Source: an uncultured Kineothrix sp.
Lineage (GTDB): Bacteria; Bacillota; Clostridia; Lachnospirales; Lachnospiraceae
DNA length: 64,000 nucleotides
Direction: 5' to 3'
Assembly: GCA_910588855.1 (NCBI GenBank)
Contig: CAJUSR010000018.1
Span: 1 to 64,000 of the forward strand
Made by a program: the position numbers and the translations under genes. Positions 61,137 through 64,000 of this stretch are shown here, piece by piece; the stretch's first letter is position 1, and each line of letters begins with the position of its first letter. The notes beneath the pieces are model-generated. The model ran no database searches. It was not told the origin of the DNA and was given only the letters and a program-made list of their open reading frames with translations.

Positions 61137-62171
61137 TTATCTTGGTATCTGGTTTTGAAGGGGTTTGCCAGGCAATGTCTCCTTATAAAACCGCAGGACA
61201 TTTTTAGAAAAAATTTTCTCTAACTCCCCTTCGCCAAACCCACTTTTTTGCAATGCATCCCACAATTTCGGCATATACGAAAAATCCGGCAGTTCCCCAT
61301 GCCCCTCAATTCCATCAAAATCGCTTCCCAAACCGATGCACTCTGCTCCTCCTACATTGATGATATGCTTTGCATGCCTTACAATGGCCGCAATGCTGCC
61401 GGGGTTCTTCTCCCCAGGCAGCCCTTCCTCCAGGAAATCAGGGCAGAAATTCAACCCCATAACCCCTCCCCTTTCCGCTAATTTTTTAATCATATCATCC
61501 GTTAAGTTCCTTACCCACGGGCTAATGGCTCTTGCGTTGGAATGGCTCGCAGCAAAAGGCTTCTTTGTCAGGCGCAAAACATCGTAAAACCCCGCATCCG
61601 ACAAGTGGGAAACATCAATAATCATTCCCATACGTTCCATTTCCGCCACAAATTCCTTCCCTCTTTCCGTCAATCCATGTTCCCTATCCGCCCTTTTGTA
61701 AAAAAACATATCTCCCGCCCTATCCTTCTGCGCGTGGATTGCCGGATAGCCGATTTCGTTCGGGTAATTCCAGGTAAGCGTCATCATCCTCACACCGCGG
61801 GAATATAAATGCCGCAAGCGGGCAAGACTACCTTCGCAAACGCCCCCTTCTTCTACCGTCAGCAATGCCGATATTTTCCCGTCTTTATCGTTTTTCTCCA
61901 TATCCTCATAGCAATAAGCGGGGGCTACCGCCTCTTCATTCTTTTTTAGTTCTTCCTCATAAAAATCAGCCATCCCCAGCACATCTTCCCACGGGCTGTC
62001 CGTCTCCCCCAAGTTCACATACAAGGCAAAATTCTGTACCCAGGAACCCCCTGCTTTCAGTTTCCCCAAATCCACATGCCCGCCGTTTGCCAAAAGCCCT
62101 TCTTTGCTTCCTTGTTTCCTCTTCTTATACAACTCCGATATGGTGTCGCAATGCATATCCACTACTTTCAT
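61137..62171 (-). CDS. Membrane dipeptidase family (M19) peptidase
   Basis: A 344-residue zinc dipeptidase of the renal dipeptidase family. Metal-binding motifs: DMHCDT at the N-terminus, the bridging glutamate in TVEEGG, and histidines in DVSHLSD and SHSNARA; a DFDGIEG segment follows. It hydrolyses dipeptides, often with D-residues, in the cytoplasm; there is no signal peptide. The ATG at 62171 after GGAAGGAG is chosen because MKVVDMHCDT is the family start. It lies 104 bases before the GH94 gene on the same strand. Confidence 0.92.
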   Translation of the reverse strand: MKVVDMHCDTISELYKKRKQGSKEGLLANGGHVDLGKLKAGGSWVQNFALYVNLGETDSPWEDVLGMADFYEEELKKNEEAVAPAYCYEDMEKNDKDGKISALLTVEEGGVCEGSLARLRHLYSRGVRMMTLTWNYPNEIGYPAIHAQKDRAGDMFFYKRADREHGLTERGKEFVAEMERMGMIIDVSHLSDAGFYDVLRLTKKPFAASHSNARAISPWVRNLTDDMIKKLAERGGVMGLNFCPDFLEEGLPGEKNPGSIAAIVRHAKHIINVGGAECIGLGSDFDGIEGHGELPDFSYMPKLWDALQKSGFGEGELEKIFSKNVLRFYKETLPGKPLQNQIPR

Positions 62172-62212
62172 GCCTATTCTCCTTCCTTTTCCCCGCATTT
62201 TCCATAAAAGGC

Positions 62213-62245
62213 AAAAGCCTCCGGACATATTATATGCCGGAAGCC
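62213..62245 (-). terminator. Rho-independent terminator after the uracil permease
   Basis: On the minus strand GGCTTCCGG and CCGGAGGC form a stem (one G-U pair), followed by TTTT. It lies about 130 bases beyond the permease stop, past element B copy 2, and overlaps no gene. Confidence 0.6.
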
Positions 62246-62272
62246 CTATTACTGTTTAACCTTAACCTATAA

Positions 62273-62370
62273 ATCAAATACCCCGCTGCAAGCAACGGGA
62301 TATCAAACTTGCAGCGCTGCAGAGCAGCGGGGTATTTGACCCTCGCGGCAGTCTTGCTCGCGGGAATAAA
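62273..62370 (+). repeat. Element B, copy 2 (short form)
   Basis: It starts ATCAAATACCCCGCTGCAAG and ends TTGCTCGCGGGAATAAA, one base from the uracil permease stop codon. ATACCCCGCTGC and GCAGCGGGGTAT pair perfectly over 12 bp. It is nearly identical to the copy nested in the asnA leader. Confidence 0.88.
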
Positions 62371-62371
62371 C

Positions 62372-63742
62372 CTACCTCTTTGTCGTCTTCCTTGTTCCAC
62401 TCATATCCACACAAGTGTCCGAAGGCGTGTCCTCATCAAATGTATAGTCTTTCCCCGGAAGGACTGCATTCAGCAAAATACCTGTAAGCGCGCCTACTGC
62501 AAGCCCGGAAAGACTGATAGCAACGCTTCCAAGCTGAAATACGACTGCCGCATTGTTGCTGAAATTAATCCCTATCGAAAGGACAAGTATCAGTGCTGCG
62601 ATAATTACATTCCTGCTCTTGGAAAAATCCACCTGATTTTCTACTACGTTACGTACCCCTACTGCTGAAATCATACCATAAAGCACAAGGGAGACGCCTC
62701 CTAAAGTAGCCGTCGGCATAACGGAAATCACTGCCGCCACCTTCGGCGAAAAGGAAAACAGCACCGCAAACCCTGCCGCAATGCGGATAACTCTTGGGTC
62801 GTATACCTTCGTTAAGGAAAGCACCCCTGTGTTTTCCCCATAGGTAGTATTTGCGGGTGCCCCGAACAAGGAGGCAATCATCGTTGCAATCCCATCCCCG
62901 CAAAGCGTCCTATGCAGCCCCGGATCCTTGATATAATTCCTTCCAACGGTGGAAGAAATTGCAGACATATCCCCGATATGTTCCACCATCGTCGCAAGGG
63001 CAATCGGCATAATCGTAATCACGGAAGTGACAAGAAGGGATACATCCGGTTCCTTAAGTATCGCAAACACTGTCCTATCCCAAGAAAAAGGAAGGCCAAT
63101 CCATGCCGCTTCTTTCACCGGAGTAAAATCCACATTGCCGGTTACTGCCGCCACCAGATAAGAGCCTACCACCCCAAGGATAATCGGCACAATCTTTATC
63201 ATGCCTTTCCCCCAAATATTACATACCACCACAATAGCAATGGCCACCAGGGCAATCCACCAGTTCGCTTCACAGTTGTTAATGGCCGACTGGGAAAGGT
63301 TCAAACCAATTGCTATAATAATCGGTCCTGTCACAATGGGCGGGAAATACTTCATTACCCTGCCCGTTCCAAAGGCTTTAATAAATGCTGCCAGAATCAG
63401 ATACAACACGCCGGAACATGCCACACCAAAACATGCATACGGGAGCAGCCCAGCCTCCCCATTCGGCGCAATCGCCCAATACCCTGCCAGGAATGCGAAA
63501 GACGAACCTAAAAATGCGGGAACCCTTCCTTTCGCAAGAAAATGGAACAGAAATGTTCCAAGCCCTGCAAACAGCAACGTCGTGGATACACTTAGCCCGG
63601 TCAATGCAGGAACCAATACCGTAGCGCCGAACATCGCGAACATATGCTGTATCCCTAAAATCAGCATTTTGGGCACCCCTAACTGTCTGGCATCAAAAAT
63701 GCCCTCTTCGCCGATTACCGTTTTTTGATTTTTACTACTCAT
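62372..63742 (-). CDS. Uracil/xanthine permease family transporter (NCS2)
   Basis: A 456-residue membrane protein with about 14 segments. NCS2/UraA motifs: GIQHMFAMFGATVLVPALTG, FPPIVTGPIIIAIGLNLSQSA, and the binding-loop region MVEHIGDMSAIS, then GAPANTTYGENTG. These favour uracil over purines. It imports uracil by proton symport. No PyrR-binding leader or attenuator is obvious; the leader instead holds element A copy 3, whose last bases (GGGGTGAAG) act as ribosome binding site. It is monocistronic. Confidence 0.93.
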   Translation of the reverse strand: MSSKNQKTVIGEEGIFDARQLGVPKMLILGIQHMFAMFGATVLVPALTGLSVSTTLLFAGLGTFLFHFLAKGRVPAFLGSSFAFLAGYWAIAPNGEAGLLPYACFGVACSGVLYLILAAFIKAFGTGRVMKYFPPIVTGPIIIAIGLNLSQSAINNCEANWWIALVAIAIVVVCNIWGKGMIKIVPIILGVVGSYLVAAVTGNVDFTPVKEAAWIGLPFSWDRTVFAILKEPDVSLLVTSVITIMPIALATMVEHIGDMSAISSTVGRNYIKDPGLHRTLCGDGIATMIASLFGAPANTTYGENTGVLSLTKVYDPRVIRIAAGFAVLFSFSPKVAAVISVMPTATLGGVSLVLYGMISAVGVRNVVENQVDFSKSRNVIIAALILVLSIGINFSNNAAVVFQLGSVAISLSGLAVGALTGILLNAVLPGKDYTFDEDTPSDTCVDMSGTRKTTKR

Positions 63743-63748
63743 TCTTCA

Positions 63749-63811
63749 CCCCATTTCTGCGCAGCTTTGTTGTACATTTCAAGTTTGCGGATGCCGCGCA
63801 GACACAAACTC
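63749..63811 (-). repeat. Element A, copy 3, in the uracil permease leader
   Basis: On the minus strand it runs from GAGTTTGTGTCTGCGCGGC to GCTGCGCAGAAATGGGG, the ribosome binding site. The middle segment (AAGCCAAATTGG in copy 1) is deleted. TCTGCGCGGC still pairs with GCTGCGCAGA through one G-U. Confidence 0.85.
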
Positions 63812-63849
63812 AGGGGTTAACATTTTTCATCTTCATGATACCCTGTACT

Positions 63850-63879
63850 ATATTATTATAAACAGGGAAGTCTCGTCAA
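63850..63879 (-). promoter_or_regulatory. Predicted promoter of the uracil permease gene
   Basis: TTGACG (63874-63879), an 18-base spacer and TAATAT (63850-63855) on the minus strand, about 110 bases before the start codon. Confidence 0.5.
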
Positions 63880-63883
63880 TCCT

Positions 63884-64000
63884 CTATCTTCCATCCCTCC
63901 AAATTAAATTCCGCCAAAGCGAAATCTCTTCCTCCGTCATAAATCCGCTGGAGGTTCCCATAAACCCTATCTTATAGGATGCAAACAACATCGCATTTTT
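63884..64000 (-). CDS. C-terminal end of a gene cut by the window edge
   Basis: An open frame of 38 codons enters from the right edge and ends at TAG (63884-63886). It includes FASYKIGFMGTSSGFMTEEE and ends IWRDGR. I do not recognise the family, and the fragment is too short to be sure it is coding. Confidence 0.4.
   Translation of the reverse strand, partial: KNAMLFASYKIGFMGTSSGFMTEEEISLWRNLIWRDGR

Noticed and set aside
62309..62668. 119-codon plus-strand open frame beginning in element B
   Set aside because: It runs from the repeat into the antisense of the uracil permease; no ribosome binding site and no family resemblance.

Overview
The window reads as one contiguous chromosomal segment from a Clostridia-type Bacillota, most likely a Lachnospiraceae-like gut anaerobe. 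Reasons: strong GGAGG-type ribosome binding sites, AddA/AddB, AsnA, the paired radical-SAM/TIGR03915 DNA-repair genes, two YesM/YesN-type two-component systems tied to sugar ABC transporters, cytoplasmic glycoside hydrolases and phosphorylases, and an oxygen-sensitive [FeFe]-hydrogenase-like sensor. The taxonomic call is inference from gene content and style; no rRNA or tRNA gene is visible. Most genes lie on the minus strand.

Layout. 0.2-6.7 kb is rich in DNA-repair genes: endonuclease IV (+), a helicase carrying RecB-type nuclease motifs, an HPr-like protein, and a radical-SAM repair pair behind two LexA-like boxes. 7-18.5 kb holds asparagine synthetase AsnA, three MATE exporters (one broken by two frameshifts), a LysM protein and a large lipoprotein, MarR, and a Crp/Fnr regulator. 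18.7-27.4 kb is a sugar uptake operon: solute-binding protein, two permeases, YesM kinase, YesN regulator and a cytoplasmic GH20 hexosaminidase. 27.6-29.5 kb is a divergent [FeFe]-hydrogenase domain fused to a chemoreceptor signalling domain. 30-36.9 kb holds a CPBP protease, HAD phosphatase, RmlD-like reductase, a TPP-riboswitch-controlled thiamine transporter, and a GH32 fructosidase with its LacI regulator. 37-46.1 kb is cls-addB-addA. 46.3-49.6 kb holds an MBL-HAD fusion and a soluble CZB chemoreceptor. 49.7-55.9 kb is a second kinase/ABC/regulator operon. 56.7-57 kb is a candidate type I toxin-antitoxin pair. 57.2-64 kb holds a phosphohexomutase with a GH94 phosphorylase (probably N,N'-diacetylchitobiose phosphorylase), an M19 dipeptidase, a uracil permease and the end of a further gene.

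Metabolic reading: GH20, GH94 and the mutase would together turn imported beta-N-acetylglucosamine oligomers into GlcNAc and GlcNAc-phosphate in the cytoplasm. The GH32/LacI pair handles fructosides.

The most unusual layer is intergenic. Several families of structured repeats occur: element A (three copies ending in the ribosome binding site of asnA, uraA and a repair gene), element B (one copy nested in A), MITE-like palindromes (two with flanking direct repeats), a 293-bp palindrome, and two 17-bp-period tandem arrays. Many sit between a recognisable promoter and its start codon, so they are transcribed as 5' leaders.
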